This document shows positions 44,844 through 53,735 of a DNA stretch of 64,000 nucleotides, in pieces. This stretch comes from Longimicrobiales bacterium (lineage in GTDB: Bacteria > Gemmatimonadota > Gemmatimonadetes > Longimicrobiales > Gaopeijiaceae). Location: positions 93,284-157,283 of the forward strand of contig JAQWPM010000002.1 in the NCBI GenBank assembly GCA_029245345.1, given 5' to 3'. The position numbers were made by a program, and so were the translations under genes. The stretch's first letter is position 1. Every line of letters starts with the position of its first letter. Below the pieces are notes generated by a model that was given only the letters and a program-made list of their open reading frames with translations, was not told where the DNA came from and ran no database searches.

Positions 44844-45560
44844 ATGCTCATGTTCGACACACACAAACGCCGTCAGAGAGCGCTGCTCTCGCTCGCCGCG
44901 ACGCTCGCCATGAGCAGTTGTGCGTCCCGCCGTGTCGTGGTGGTAGCTCCAGCCATGGACGCGGAGCAGCGTGCGCTGGCGCTCGAGGACCACACGAGTC
45001 TTGAATACCCCCTCCGCATCGTCTTCGATTGGGAACTCAACGAGCAGGGTGTCCGAGTCTTCGGGCGGGGTGTCGCCCGAATCGAGCCCCCGTACAAGGC
45101 CCGGCTCGACCTGTTCTTGGGTAGCGGTGAAACGGTTCTTCAGGCGGCGCTAGTCAATGGGAAGATGATCCTACCTCCCGGTATGCCCGATGACATCCTT
45201 CCTCCGTTAGATCTCATGTGGGGTGTGCTTGGTGTTTTCCGCCCGGAGTATGGGATCGAGCTTCTTGGAGGGGACGAACTCGACGGAGGAATGACTCGGC
45301 TCAGATACCGCTACACGGATGGAACCGAGCTTCACTATGGGGTCCAGGACGGAGTCCTCAAGCGTCTCGACCTGATTGATCGCGGAGACGTCGTTCAGTG
45401 GGTCGAGGTCGATCTCGAGGAGAATGGCCGATACCCAGTTCAGGCCACCTATCGTAATTTGGCCGAGTTCCGTGAATTGAAGCTCACGCGCGAGAGCCTC
45501 ACTCGAGTTGAGCCCTTCGCGCCTGACACCTGGGATCCTATTGGCAGGTTGGAGTTCTGA
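44844..45560 (+). CDS. Predicted lipoprotein, LolB/DUF4292-like fold
   Basis: A 238-residue protein with a lipobox near residue 26 (AMSSC). The rest is beta-rich with the pattern of lipoprotein-binding folds (RIVFDWELNEQGVRVFGRG, then YKARLDLFLGSGETVLQAAL in part), resembling LolB/LppX/DUF4292 proteins that carry lipids or lipoproteins. lptE starts 4 bases after the stop, so an outer-membrane assembly role is plausible. The next in-frame ATG at 44850 is also possible as the start. Confidence 0.7.
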   Translation: MLMFDTHKRRQRALLSLAATLAMSSCASRRVVVVAPAMDAEQRALALEDHTSLEYPLRIVFDWELNEQGVRVFGRGVARIEPPYKARLDLFLGSGETVLQAALVNGKMILPPGMPDDILPPLDLMWGVLGVFRPEYGIELLGGDELDGGMTRLRYRYTDGTELHYGVQDGVLKRLDLIDRGDVVQWVEVDLEENGRYPVQATYRNLAEFRELKLTRESLTRVEPFAPDTWDPIGRLEF

Positions 45561-45564
45561 ACCG

Positions 45565-46077
45565 ATGAAAATGCGAACCAGCCGATTTGTCGTCTTTGCG
45601 CTGCTTCTCGCAACGACGAGCTGCGCCTACTCCTTCCGCGCTGGCTCGTTTCCGCCGGCGCATGTGAAGACGATCGCCGTGCAGCCGTTCGACAACGAGA
45701 CCAATCGGTTCGAGTTGGCCGGTGAGGTCTACGACGAACTACTGCGTAACCTGCCCCGGGCGCTTGGGGTGCGGACGGCCGGAGGCGACGTTGCGGATGC
45801 CATCGTGCGCGGCTCCATCACACGATACGACGTCGTGGCACCGAACTATCGGGCCGCGGCCGAAGGCCAGGCTGCCCAGGTTTTGCAGCGTCAGGTGAAC
45901 ATCACGGTGGCCGTGGAGATCGTGGATCTCGTCGAAAATATCATCCTCTGGGAATCCCGCAGCGTCATCGCTCAAGGGCAGTTTCTGGAAGCTTCAGAGA
46001 CCGAAGAGGTGGGCCGAGCTGAGGCCATCGAATTGCTCATTCAGAAGATTGTAGACGGCGCCCAGTCGAACTGGTAG
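45565..46077 (+). CDS. lptE: LPS assembly lipoprotein LptE
   Basis: A 170-residue lipoprotein (lipobox ATTSC, then AYSFRAGSFPPAHVKTIAV) with the LptE pattern: a basic/aromatic start, IAVQPFDNET, and a C-terminal helix. LptE plugs the LptD barrel that inserts LPS in the outer leaflet. It follows the LolB-like gene by 4 bases and precedes the Mrp operon by 3 bases, so the antiporter genes may be read from the same promoter. Confidence 0.85.
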   Translation: MKMRTSRFVVFALLLATTSCAYSFRAGSFPPAHVKTIAVQPFDNETNRFELAGEVYDELLRNLPRALGVRTAGGDVADAIVRGSITRYDVVAPNYRAAAEGQAAQVLQRQVNITVAVEIVDLVENIILWESRSVIAQGQFLEASETEEVGRAEAIELLIQKIVDGAQSNW

Positions 46078-46080
46078 GTT

Positions 46081-46626
46081 TTGCCGTCGTTTCCTCCGGG
46101 TAGGCCCTCCAAGCTCTCTCCGAACTCCCACCTCAGCCTAGGTGTAACGTTGCTCCGAGCCTTCGGACTAGGTGCAATCCTCTTCGGCTTTTGGCTTGCT
46201 CTTTCGGGCCACTACACGCCCCTGCTCAATAGCTTGGGGGCGGGATCATCCGTGCTCGTGGTTTACCTCGCGGTGCGCATGGACGTCGTGGATCATGAGG
46301 GTGTGCCGTTGCAAGTCGGTGGACGCTTCTGGATGTACGTCCCGTGGCTCATGTGGGAGATCGTGATCGCGAACATTGCGGTCGCAAAGGTCATCCTGGA
46401 TCCCCGATTGCCGATCAGCCCGCGTATGGTCGTCTTCCATGGTTCTCAGAAGAGCGACCTCGGGAAGTTCATCTACGCCAATTCGATCACGCTGACGCCG
46501 GGAACGATCACTACTGGGGTCGAAGGCCAAGAATTCCAAATCCATGCCCTGAGCTCGGCCGATTTGGAGTCCGAAGACGAAGAAAAAGAGATGGATCGTC
46601 GGTGCAGGCACGTGGAGGGTGGATGA
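46081..46626 (+). CDS. mrpE: Na+/H+ antiporter subunit E (MrpE/MnhE)
   Basis: A 181-residue membrane subunit of an Mrp-type cation/proton antiporter. It has two to three N-terminal helices and the family segment IVIANIAVAKVILDPRLPISP, then GKFIYANSITLTPGT, which is diagnostic. Translation would start at TTG 46081, 3 bases after lptE; the true start could be slightly downstream. It heads the mrp cluster and overlaps mrpF (ATGA). Confidence 0.88.
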   Translation: MPSFPPGRPSKLSPNSHLSLGVTLLRAFGLGAILFGFWLALSGHYTPLLNSLGAGSSVLVVYLAVRMDVVDHEGVPLQVGGRFWMYVPWLMWEIVIANIAVAKVILDPRLPISPRMVVFHGSQKSDLGKFIYANSITLTPGTITTGVEGQEFQIHALSSADLESEDEEKEMDRRCRHVEGG

Positions 46627-46910
46627 TGTTTGTTGCCGCCACGGCAGGCATTCTGATCAGCATGACGCTGGCGTTGGTGCGCGCGCTGCTAGGCCCGACG
46701 GTTTATGACCGCGTAATGGCGGTGAACACGTTCGGTACCAAGACGGTGCTTCTGATCGCGGTACTCGGGTTTCTCGCGGAGCGGCCTGAGTTCTTGGACG
46801 TCGCGCTGGCATACGCACTCATCAACTTCATCGGCACCATCGCTGTTCTGAAGTTCTTCGAGTTCGGTGATCTGGGGCTCACGCGACGTGCAGAGCAGGA
46901 GGGCGACTGA
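46623..46910 (+). CDS. mrpF: Na+/H+ antiporter subunit F (MrpF/MnhF)
   Basis: A 95-residue protein with three membrane helices. The segment LLGPTVYDRVMAVNTFGTKTV is in part the family hallmark (GPTxxDRVxAxN). ATGs at 46623 and 46626 both overlap the mrpE stop. Ends overlapping mrpG (TGATG). Confidence 0.92.
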   Translation: MMFVAATAGILISMTLALVRALLGPTVYDRVMAVNTFGTKTVLLIAVLGFLAERPEFLDVALAYALINFIGTIAVLKFFEFGDLGLTRRAEQEGD

Positions 46911-47257
46911 TGGATATGGCCTTCAACGTTGCCAGCTGGGTCTCCATCGGGGGTGGGCTCTTCTTCATGATCGTGGGGACGATCGGCATCTTGCGTTTGC
47001 CTGACGTGTTTACCCGCCTGCACGCTGCAGGGATGACTGACACGATGGGTGCCGGCCTTCTCATTCTCGGAATGTCACTCCAGACGATTCTGAGCATGAT
47101 CCACGGGGAGACGAGCTATTGGATGGTGCTGGTGCGCCTCGTGCTCATCTACGCGTTCCTGATGTTCACGAGCCCCATCGCGACCCATGCCCTCGCGCGG
47201 GCTGCGATTGCAACTGGCGTAGAGCCTTTGATCGTGGCGGAGGGCGACGAAGAATGA
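46910..47257 (+). CDS. mrpG: Na+/H+ antiporter subunit G (MrpG/MnhG)
   Basis: A 115-residue three-helix subunit with the typical GTIGILRLPDVFTRLHAAG motif. It helps form the antiporter core with B, C, E and F. Start and stop overlap both neighbours. Confidence 0.93.
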   Translation: MDMAFNVASWVSIGGGLFFMIVGTIGILRLPDVFTRLHAAGMTDTMGAGLLILGMSLQTILSMIHGETSYWMVLVRLVLIYAFLMFTSPIATHALARAAIATGVEPLIVAEGDEE

Positions 47258-47934
47258 TCGAAATCGTCGACATCGTTCTCCTCATCCTACTCGCCACGAC
47301 TGGTGTTGCCGTAGCTCGACAGCGAAACCTGTTCGCAGCAGTGATGTTGGCCGGTATCTACAGCCTGCTTTCCGCCGGATTGTTCATGGTGATGGATGCC
47401 GTGGATGTAGCGTTTACCGAAGCGGCCGTGGGTGCGGGTATCTCGACCGTACTCCTTCTGGGCACGCTCGCTCTTGTTGGACACGAGGAGCAGAAGCCCA
47501 AGCACACGCCGATTCTACCGCTCTTCGTGGTGCTGGTGACCGGTGCGATCCTCGTCTACGGGACGTCCGAGCTGCCACCTTTCGGCGCAGCCGACAATCC
47601 GGCCCATCTGCACGTGGCACCTCATTACATCGAGGAGTCCGAGCACGAGGTGGGGCACATTCCGAACGTTGTCACGTCGGTCCTCGCCTCTTACCGAAGC
47701 TACGACACGATGGGCGAAACCGCGGTGATCTTCACCGCGATGGTAGGGGTCTTGCTTCTCCTCTCGCGTGGGCCGCTCCCTCGGCGCGTGTTCCACGAGG
47801 GGCGATGGATGACGCTGAGGCCCGGCACCAAAAGGGAAGACCTAGAGTCTGATTCGGACAGTGAAGGGGACGACCCTTCGGGCGACGTTTCCGGCGCTCC
47901 TGGGACTTCCGCCGAGGAGGACGGAGATGGATGA
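47254..47934 (+). CDS. Stand-alone MbhD/MbhE-type subunit (C-terminal module of MrpA)
   Basis: A 226-residue membrane protein with a DUF4040/MbhD-like first half (RQRNLFAAVMLAGIYSLLSA, then VAFTEAAVGAGISTVLLLG) and an MbhE-like second half (NVVTSVLASYRSYDTMGETAVI in part). In standard Mrp complexes these two modules are the C-terminus of the giant MrpA; here they form a separate gene, which means MrpA is split. An acidic tail of about 40 residues follows. ATGA overlap with mrpG and 8-base overlap with mrpB. Confidence 0.85.
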   Translation: MIEIVDIVLLILLATTGVAVARQRNLFAAVMLAGIYSLLSAGLFMVMDAVDVAFTEAAVGAGISTVLLLGTLALVGHEEQKPKHTPILPLFVVLVTGAILVYGTSELPPFGAADNPAHLHVAPHYIEESEHEVGHIPNVVTSVLASYRSYDTMGETAVIFTAMVGVLLLLSRGPLPRRVFHEGRWMTLRPGTKREDLESDSDSEGDDPSGDVSGAPGTSAEEDGDG

Positions 47935-48352
47935 CCGATTAATCCTTCGCGTTGGGGCCAAGATCCTGATTCCGTTTATTCTTCTGTTTGCCCTGTACGT
48001 CCAGTTCCATGGGGACTACGGCCCGGGAGGCGGATTCCAGGCTGGAGTCATCTTCGCCGCGGCGTTTGTCCTTTACGCGTTGGTCTACGGGCTCGGAAAT
48101 GCAGTGAAGGTTCTGCCGCCGCACGCCGTCTACGTGTGCGGGGCATCCGGTGTTCTTCTCTACATCTCGGTCGGTCTCGTAGGCTTGTTCAAGGGCGGGA
48201 ACTACCTGGACTACAATGTGTTGGCGCATGACCCGCTTCATGGGCAGCACTGGGGCATTCTTTTGGTCGAGCTTGGCGTTCTCATCACGGTGTTCGGCGT
48301 GATGGTCGCGCTCTTCTACGCCTTCGCTGGTCGCCGGAGAATCGATCCTTGA
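47927..48352 (+). CDS. mrpB: Na+/H+ antiporter subunit B (MrpB/MnhB)
   Basis: A 141-residue four-helix subunit with the hallmark LYVQFHGDYGPGGGFQAGVI (HGHxxPGGGFQGG-like). The ATG at 47927 overlaps the previous gene by 8 bases. The next gene starts with a TTG inside its stop (TTGA). Confidence 0.93.
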   Translation: MDDRLILRVGAKILIPFILLFALYVQFHGDYGPGGGFQAGVIFAAAFVLYALVYGLGNAVKVLPPHAVYVCGASGVLLYISVGLVGLFKGGNYLDYNVLAHDPLHGQHWGILLVELGVLITVFGVMVALFYAFAGRRRIDP

Positions 48353-48702
48353 GGGCGCTCGGACTGTTCAACTACTGGGCCGTGATCGTCCTGATGATGG
48401 TGGGCTTCTACACGCTCATCGCGCGGGGCAACCTGGTGAAGAAGCTCATCGGACTGAATCTGTTTCAGACGTCCGTCATCATGATGTACGTCTCGTTCGG
48501 AAAGGTGACGGGAGGGACTGCGCCGATCCTGCTCGAGCATGGTGAGGACGCGGTGTATTCCAACCCGATACCACATGTGCTCATGCTGACGGCGATCGTG
48601 GTCGGTGTGGCGACTCTGGCATTGGGGCTGAGCCTCGTTGTCCGGATCAAAGAAGCGTACGGGACCATTGAAGAAGACGAGATCCGGGATAGCAGCCTGT
48701 GA
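48349..48702 (+). CDS. mrpC: Na+/H+ antiporter subunit C (MrpC/MnhC, NuoK-like)
   Basis: A 117-residue three-helix subunit homologous to NuoK of complex I. It shows the family pattern LVKKLIGLNLFQTSVIMMYV and PIPHVLMLTAIVVGVATLAL. TTG start at 48349 in the mrpB stop; the mrpD GTG overlaps its own stop. Confidence 0.92.
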   Translation: MRALGLFNYWAVIVLMMVGFYTLIARGNLVKKLIGLNLFQTSVIMMYVSFGKVTGGTAPILLEHGEDAVYSNPIPHVLMLTAIVVGVATLALGLSLVVRIKEAYGTIEEDEIRDSSL

Positions 48703-50174
48703 GCCAGCATCTCCCCGCATTGCTCGTCGTAATCCCGCTGCTCCTGGCGCCGATCGCGGCGTTGGTGAACCGTTGGAAGGCCGCATGGGTGATCGCGGTC
48801 GGGGCCGCGTTTTGGGCGCTCTACGCTTCGGTCTCGCTTGTCAGGATCGTGTTGGATCAAGGAGCGCTCAACTACGAAATGGGTGGCTGGGCTGCACCGT
48901 ACGGCATCGAATACCGTGTCGACCTGGCCAGCGCATTCGTCGCGCTTATCGTGTCGGTCATTGCCGCTGTCACGATCTTGTACGCACGGACCAGCGTTCA
49001 ACGCGAAGTAAGCGAGGACCGCGGAGCGCTTTTCTACTCTGCCTTCATCCTGTGTATGACAGGGCTCCTCGGCATCGCGGTGACTGGCGACGTCTTCAAC
49101 GTCTTCGTCTTCCTCGAGGTGTCGTCCTTGTCGGCCTATGCGCTCATCGCGATGGGGCAGGATCGAAGGGCGCTCACGGCGTCGTTCCAGTACCTGATCA
49201 TGGGCAGCTTGGGTGCCACGTTCATTGTGATTGGTATCGGTCTGTTGTACGTGATGACCGGGACGCTCAACATGGCGGACCTGGCGGAGCGCATTCCCGA
49301 GGTCGCGAGCAATCGCACGATTCCGGTGGCGTTCACCTTCCTGACGGTGGGCATCACGCTGAAGCTGGCGTTGTTTCCGCTGCACTTGTGGCTGCCAAAC
49401 GCGTACACGTACGCCCCCTCGGCCGTTACGGCGTTCATCGCCTCGACCATGACCAAGGTCGCCGTCTATCTGCTGCTGAGGTTCTTCTTCACGATCTTCG
49501 GCGCGGACTTCTCGTTCGGTCAGATGCACCTCGAGATGGTCTTGATGCCACTCGCGGTCGTCGCGATTCTGACGATGTCACTTGTTGCGATCTACCAAGA
49601 CAACGTGAAGCGGCTCCTAGCCTACTCGTCGGTGGCCCAGATCGGGTACATGGTGCTCGGCATCAGTTTTGCGTCGGTACTCGGTGTGACTGCAGGGCTT
49701 ATTCACCTGTTCAACCACGCGCTCATGAAGGGCGCGCTGTTCATGGCGATGGGCTGCATCATGTACAGCATCGGCTCTGTCCGCATCGACAAGATGGCTG
49801 GTCTCGGCAAGAAAATGCCGTGGACGATGGCCGCCTTCGTGGGAGGTGGACTCAGCCTCATCGGCGTGCCGTTCACCGTGGGCTTCATCAGCAAATGGTA
49901 CCTGGTGCAAGCCGCGTTGGAGCAAGGCATGTGGCCGATCGCCGCGGTGGTGATGGTCGGCTCGCTGATGGCTGTGGTCTACGTCTGGAAGGTTGTCGAA
50001 GTCGCATACTTCCAGACGGCGGATCCGGACCACGACATCAAAGAGGCACCGCTCAGTCTGCTGATCCCGACCTGGGCGCTTGTCGCCGCCAGCTTCTACT
50101 TCGGCATCGACGCGACGACCACGTCTGACATTGCGACGAAGGCTGCGGAAGCGCTGCTGGGGGTAATGCCATGA
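48699..50174 (+). CDS. mrpD: Antiporter subunit MrpD-like (proton-pumping type)
   Basis: A 491-residue protein with about 14 membrane helices, of the NuoL/M/N-MrpA/D family. Conserved helix-7/8 segments are seen: LFPLHLWLPNAYTYAPSAVTA, LAYSSVAQIGYMVLG and HALMKGALFMAMG, which carry the channel Lys/His residues. First of three antiporter-like subunits in this operon. GTG start at 48699. Confidence 0.92.
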   Translation: MSQHLPALLVVIPLLLAPIAALVNRWKAAWVIAVGAAFWALYASVSLVRIVLDQGALNYEMGGWAAPYGIEYRVDLASAFVALIVSVIAAVTILYARTSVQREVSEDRGALFYSAFILCMTGLLGIAVTGDVFNVFVFLEVSSLSAYALIAMGQDRRALTASFQYLIMGSLGATFIVIGIGLLYVMTGTLNMADLAERIPEVASNRTIPVAFTFLTVGITLKLALFPLHLWLPNAYTYAPSAVTAFIASTMTKVAVYLLLRFFFTIFGADFSFGQMHLEMVLMPLAVVAILTMSLVAIYQDNVKRLLAYSSVAQIGYMVLGISFASVLGVTAGLIHLFNHALMKGALFMAMGCIMYSIGSVRIDKMAGLGKKMPWTMAAFVGGGLSLIGVPFTVGFISKWYLVQAALEQGMWPIAAVVMVGSLMAVVYVWKVVEVAYFQTADPDHDIKEAPLSLLIPTWALVAASFYFGIDATTTSDIATKAAEALLGVMP

Positions 50175-51646
50175 GCGGCGGAACATTGATCGCGATTGCG
50201 ATGCTCCTCCCAGTCGTGGGTGGGTTCATCGTCCTGATGCTGGGCAAACACCCGAACGCTCGTGAGACAGTGACGCTTCTCACGGGTGGTCTCACGTTCT
50301 GGCACGTCTATCAGCTGCTTCCCATGGTGCAGGCTGGCGAGCGGCCGCGACTCGATCTCTTCGAAGTCGTTCCGGGTGTTCAGATCGCGTTCGAGGTCGA
50401 GCCGCTTGGAATGCTCTTCGCGCTGGTTGCCGCATTCCTTTGGCCGATCACGTCGCTTTATGCGATCGGGTACATGCGAGGCCACCACGAGGAGAATCAA
50501 AGTCGGTTCTTCTTTTTCTTCGCCGTGGCCATTGCCGGAGCTTTGGGCGTCGCCTTTAGTGCGAATCTCTTCACACTCTTCGCGTTCTATGAGGTACTGA
50601 CGCTCTGCACCTTCCCTTTGGTGACACATCACCAGACGGAGGAGGCGAAGAAGGCAGGCCGGATCTATCTTGGCATCTTGCTGACCACATCCGTGGGCTT
50701 CCAGCTGCTTGCCATCATCTGGACGTGGCAGCTCGCGGGAACGGTGGACTTCACGGACGGTGGAATCCTGGCAGGTACCGCTGGAACGGGGGTGCTGAGC
50801 GCCATCTTGGTGCTGTTTGTCTTTGGTGTCGGTAAGGCCGCGGTGATGCCGTTCCACAGGTGGCTCCCGGCTGCCATGGTGGCGCCTACGCCTGTTTCCG
50901 CATTGCTTCACGCCGTCGCAGTCGTGAAGGCCGGTGTCTTCACGGTGCTCAAGGTCTCGGTGTACGTCTTCGGCATCGATCTGCTCGGGACGCTCGCGGC
51001 CACACCGTGGCTCGCTTGGGTCGCTGCCATGACGATCATCCTCGGGTCGCTCGTCGCGTTCACGAAGGACAATCTCAAGGCGCGACTCGCCTACTCGACC
51101 ATCAGTCAGCTCTCCTATATCGTGCTCGGCGCGCTGCTGGCGAACGAGTGGGGCATCATCGGTGGGGGGATGCACATCGCGATGCATGCGTTCGGGAAGA
51201 TCACGCTCTTCTTTGCTGCGGGGGCTGTCATGGTCGCGGCGCACGAGAAAAAGATCAGCCGTATGCATGGGCTCGGGCGCACGATGCCGATCACCTTTGG
51301 AGCGTTCTTCGTCGGGTCGCTTTCCATTATTGGTCTGCCCCCGGCTGGCGGAAGCTGGAGCAAGTGGTTCCTCGCCATGGGTACGCTCGAGGCCGGGCAG
51401 GTCGGCCTGCTCATGGTCCTCATGCTCAGCTCACTTCTCGGTTTGTACTATCTGCTTGAGGTGCCCGTGAAGGCGTTCTTCTTCAAGCCGCTGGAGGACG
51501 CCCACCATCGTGAGGGCATTCACGAGGCTCCCACGGCGAGCCTGATCGCCATCATCATCACGGCGATCATGACGGTAGGACTCTTCGTAAGACCAGACTT
51601 GGCGTTCAATCTGATGGCGATGGTGATTCCGGGAGGCGTGCAATGA
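50171..51646 (+). CDS. Second MrpD-like antiporter subunit
   Basis: A 491-residue multi-helix protein of the same family, with MPFHRWLPAAMVAPTPVSALL and LAYSTISQLSYIVLGALLANE segments. It is clearly a paralogue of the preceding gene, not a copy. In Mbh/Mrp-like complexes two or three such subunits pump in parallel. ATGA overlap at both ends. Which is true MrpD and which is part of a split MrpA needs a tree. Confidence 0.9.
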   Translation: MSGGTLIAIAMLLPVVGGFIVLMLGKHPNARETVTLLTGGLTFWHVYQLLPMVQAGERPRLDLFEVVPGVQIAFEVEPLGMLFALVAAFLWPITSLYAIGYMRGHHEENQSRFFFFFAVAIAGALGVAFSANLFTLFAFYEVLTLCTFPLVTHHQTEEAKKAGRIYLGILLTTSVGFQLLAIIWTWQLAGTVDFTDGGILAGTAGTGVLSAILVLFVFGVGKAAVMPFHRWLPAAMVAPTPVSALLHAVAVVKAGVFTVLKVSVYVFGIDLLGTLAATPWLAWVAAMTIILGSLVAFTKDNLKARLAYSTISQLSYIVLGALLANEWGIIGGGMHIAMHAFGKITLFFAAGAVMVAAHEKKISRMHGLGRTMPITFGAFFVGSLSIIGLPPAGGSWSKWFLAMGTLEAGQVGLLMVLMLSSLLGLYYLLEVPVKAFFFKPLEDAHHREGIHEAPTASLIAIIITAIMTVGLFVRPDLAFNLMAMVIPGGVQ

Positions 51647-51951
51647 GCCACGACGACCACGGGTCGCTCAAAGAGCCGATCGGGTGGATGGATAAGCCTG
51701 ACTTGGTGAAGCGTCTCTTCACGGTCTTGTATGTGCTCGCCGGGATCTTGCTCGTCGCCGAGTTCGTTTTGGGTCGCGAGAACGCTCACCCCCACCCATG
51801 GGAGGGCATGCCGCTCTTCTACGCGGTCTACGGGTTCGCATCGTTCTGGTTCTTGGTGCTGCTCGCCCGGCCCATGCGGAAGCTGCTGATCCGCTCAGAG
51901 GACTACTACGAAGGCGGCGGACGCTACGAGGAGGACTCAGATGCTGAATAA
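51643..51951 (+). CDS. Small two-helix membrane protein inside the mrp operon
   Basis: A 102-residue protein with two membrane helices (about 25-42 and 55-75), a His-rich N-terminus and an acidic tail. I recognise no family. It is embedded between two antiporter subunits with overlaps on both sides (4 and 11 bases), so it is most likely an accessory subunit of the complex. Confidence 0.72.
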   Translation: MSHDDHGSLKEPIGWMDKPDLVKRLFTVLYVLAGILLVAEFVLGRENAHPHPWEGMPLFYAVYGFASFWFLVLLARPMRKLLIRSEDYYEGGGRYEEDSDAE

Positions 51952-53704
51952 CCTCCCACCGTTCGTACTGTTCTTCGTCGGGGCTTTGCTCGTCGCGTTC
52001 ACCAAAGGGTCTGTCAGGAAGGCCCTGGTGCTCGCCATCCCGCTCATTGGGGGCCTCAACCTGTGGTTTGGCGTAGAGCCGGGTGTGCACCTCCAGTTCG
52101 AGCTCATGGGGTACACGCTCACCCCGTTCAGAGCGGACAAGCTGAGCCTGCTGTTCGGGTATCTGTTCCACCTCGCGGCGTTCCTCGGCTTCATTTATGC
52201 CCTCCACCTTGGAGACGGGACGCCGGACGGTTCCGTCGCAGACGAGGTGGGCGAAACCGACATTGTCGGGAATAAGAGCGCCGGACTGCAGCACGTCTCG
52301 GCGATGCTGTATGCCGGATCCGCGATTGGTGCGGTATTCGCCGGCGATCTGATCACGCTCTTCATTTTCTGGGAACTCCTGGCGATCACGTCGGCATTCC
52401 TGATCTGGGCGCGTGATTCAGACCGTTCGTTCGCCACTGGATTCCGATACCTGATCATCCATGTGGTGTCGGGTGTCATGCTGCTCTCCGCAGCGTTAAT
52501 GATTGCGCACTCGACGGGGTCGATTGCCTTTGAGCACATCGATCTCGAGAGTGCGGGCGCCGCGGGATGGGTCCTGCTCTTGGCGTTCGGAATCAAGGCC
52601 GGCTTCCCGTTGGCCCACAACTGGATCACCGAGGCGTACCCTGAGAGCACGCCGACCGGAACCGTGTTCCTTAGTGCCTTCACGACGAAGGTGGCGGTCT
52701 ACGCACTCGCTCGGAGTTTCGCGGGCGCGGACGTGTTGGTGATCGTAGGGACAGCGATGACGTTCTTCCCGATCTTCTATGCGGTCCTGGAGAACGACCT
52801 GCGGCGGGTGCTCGGCTACTCCATGGTCAACCAGATCGGCTTCATGATTGCCGGTATTGGGATCGGCACGGCGTTGGCCGTGAACGGAGCCGTCGCGCAC
52901 GCCTTTGCGGATGTCATCTTCAAGGGCCTGCTCTTCATGTCGATGGGTGCCGTGCTGACGATGACGGGTCGCTCGAAGGGGACCGACTTGGGTGGTCTCT
53001 ACAAGACGATGCCCATCACGGCCACGTTATGCATCTTCGGTGCCGCCGCGATCTCGGCGTTCCCTCTGTTCAGCGCCTTCGTTACGAAGTCCATGATCAT
53101 GGTGGCTGCGATCGAGGAGCATCACTACATCGTTTGGTTGTTTATGCTCTTCGCGTCCGCGGGTGTACTCGAGCATGCGGGCATCAAGATCCCGTACTTC
53201 GCTTTCTTCGCGCACGACTCGGGTATTCGCACGAAAGAGCCGCCGAAGAACATGCTCATCGCCATGTCCATCGGGGCCGTGTTGTGTGTGCTGATCGGCA
53301 TGTTCCCGATGCAGTTCTACACGCTGCTGCCATATGAGATGGACTACCATCCCTACGACACCACACATGTGCTTGTGCAGCTCCAGCTGCTGTGTTTTGG
53401 TGCGATTGGATTCGTGATGCTCATGAAGACGGGCATCTATCCGGACGAAAAACGTGCCGTGCACATCGACGGGGAAGTGCTTTACAGGAAACTGGGCCCG
53501 TGGCTGGTGCGTTCAATTGGTGGCGCCGTCGCGCGAGTCGACACGTACGTGCGGGCGTCGGTGATGGAGTTCGTTGGGTCGGTCCTGCGGTCGGCAAATC
53601 GTTGGCACGGAAGTGAAGGTCCGTTGGCGCGGTCGTGGCCTACCGGCAGCATGGTCTTGTGGGTGGCGATCCTTCTGGCCGCTTACCTGGTCTTCTACCT
53701 CTGA
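51941..53704 (+). CDS. Third antiporter-like subunit (MrpA N-terminal/NuoL type)
   Basis: A 587-residue multi-helix protein with AGFPLAHNWITEAYPESTPTG (in part), LGYSMVNQIGFMIAGIGIG and HAFADVIFKGLLFMSMGAVL segments, the antiporter-like core. It is longer than the two before it and may be the N-terminal part of the split MrpA, though the MbhD/MbhE module is encoded five genes upstream. It ends the mrp cluster; the HemC-like gene follows after 31 bases. Confidence 0.88.
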   Translation: MLNNLPPFVLFFVGALLVAFTKGSVRKALVLAIPLIGGLNLWFGVEPGVHLQFELMGYTLTPFRADKLSLLFGYLFHLAAFLGFIYALHLGDGTPDGSVADEVGETDIVGNKSAGLQHVSAMLYAGSAIGAVFAGDLITLFIFWELLAITSAFLIWARDSDRSFATGFRYLIIHVVSGVMLLSAALMIAHSTGSIAFEHIDLESAGAAGWVLLLAFGIKAGFPLAHNWITEAYPESTPTGTVFLSAFTTKVAVYALARSFAGADVLVIVGTAMTFFPIFYAVLENDLRRVLGYSMVNQIGFMIAGIGIGTALAVNGAVAHAFADVIFKGLLFMSMGAVLTMTGRSKGTDLGGLYKTMPITATLCIFGAAAISAFPLFSAFVTKSMIMVAAIEEHHYIVWLFMLFASAGVLEHAGIKIPYFAFFAHDSGIRTKEPPKNMLIAMSIGAVLCVLIGMFPMQFYTLLPYEMDYHPYDTTHVLVQLQLLCFGAIGFVMLMKTGIYPDEKRAVHIDGEVLYRKLGPWLVRSIGGAVARVDTYVRASVMEFVGSVLRSANRWHGSEGPLARSWPTGSMVLWVAILLAAYLVFYL

Positions 53705-53735
53705 TCGCTCTCGCCACGGCGGGGCAGGTATCGAT

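Noticed and set aside
48638-50128. 496-codon frame overlapping mrpD on the same strand
   Set aside because: It is out of frame with the clearly conserved antiporter protein and gives Arg/Gly/His-rich sequence with no helices.
50096-51268. 390-codon frame antisense to the second antiporter subunit
   Set aside because: Highly charged, repetitive composition; complement of a conserved membrane protein gene.
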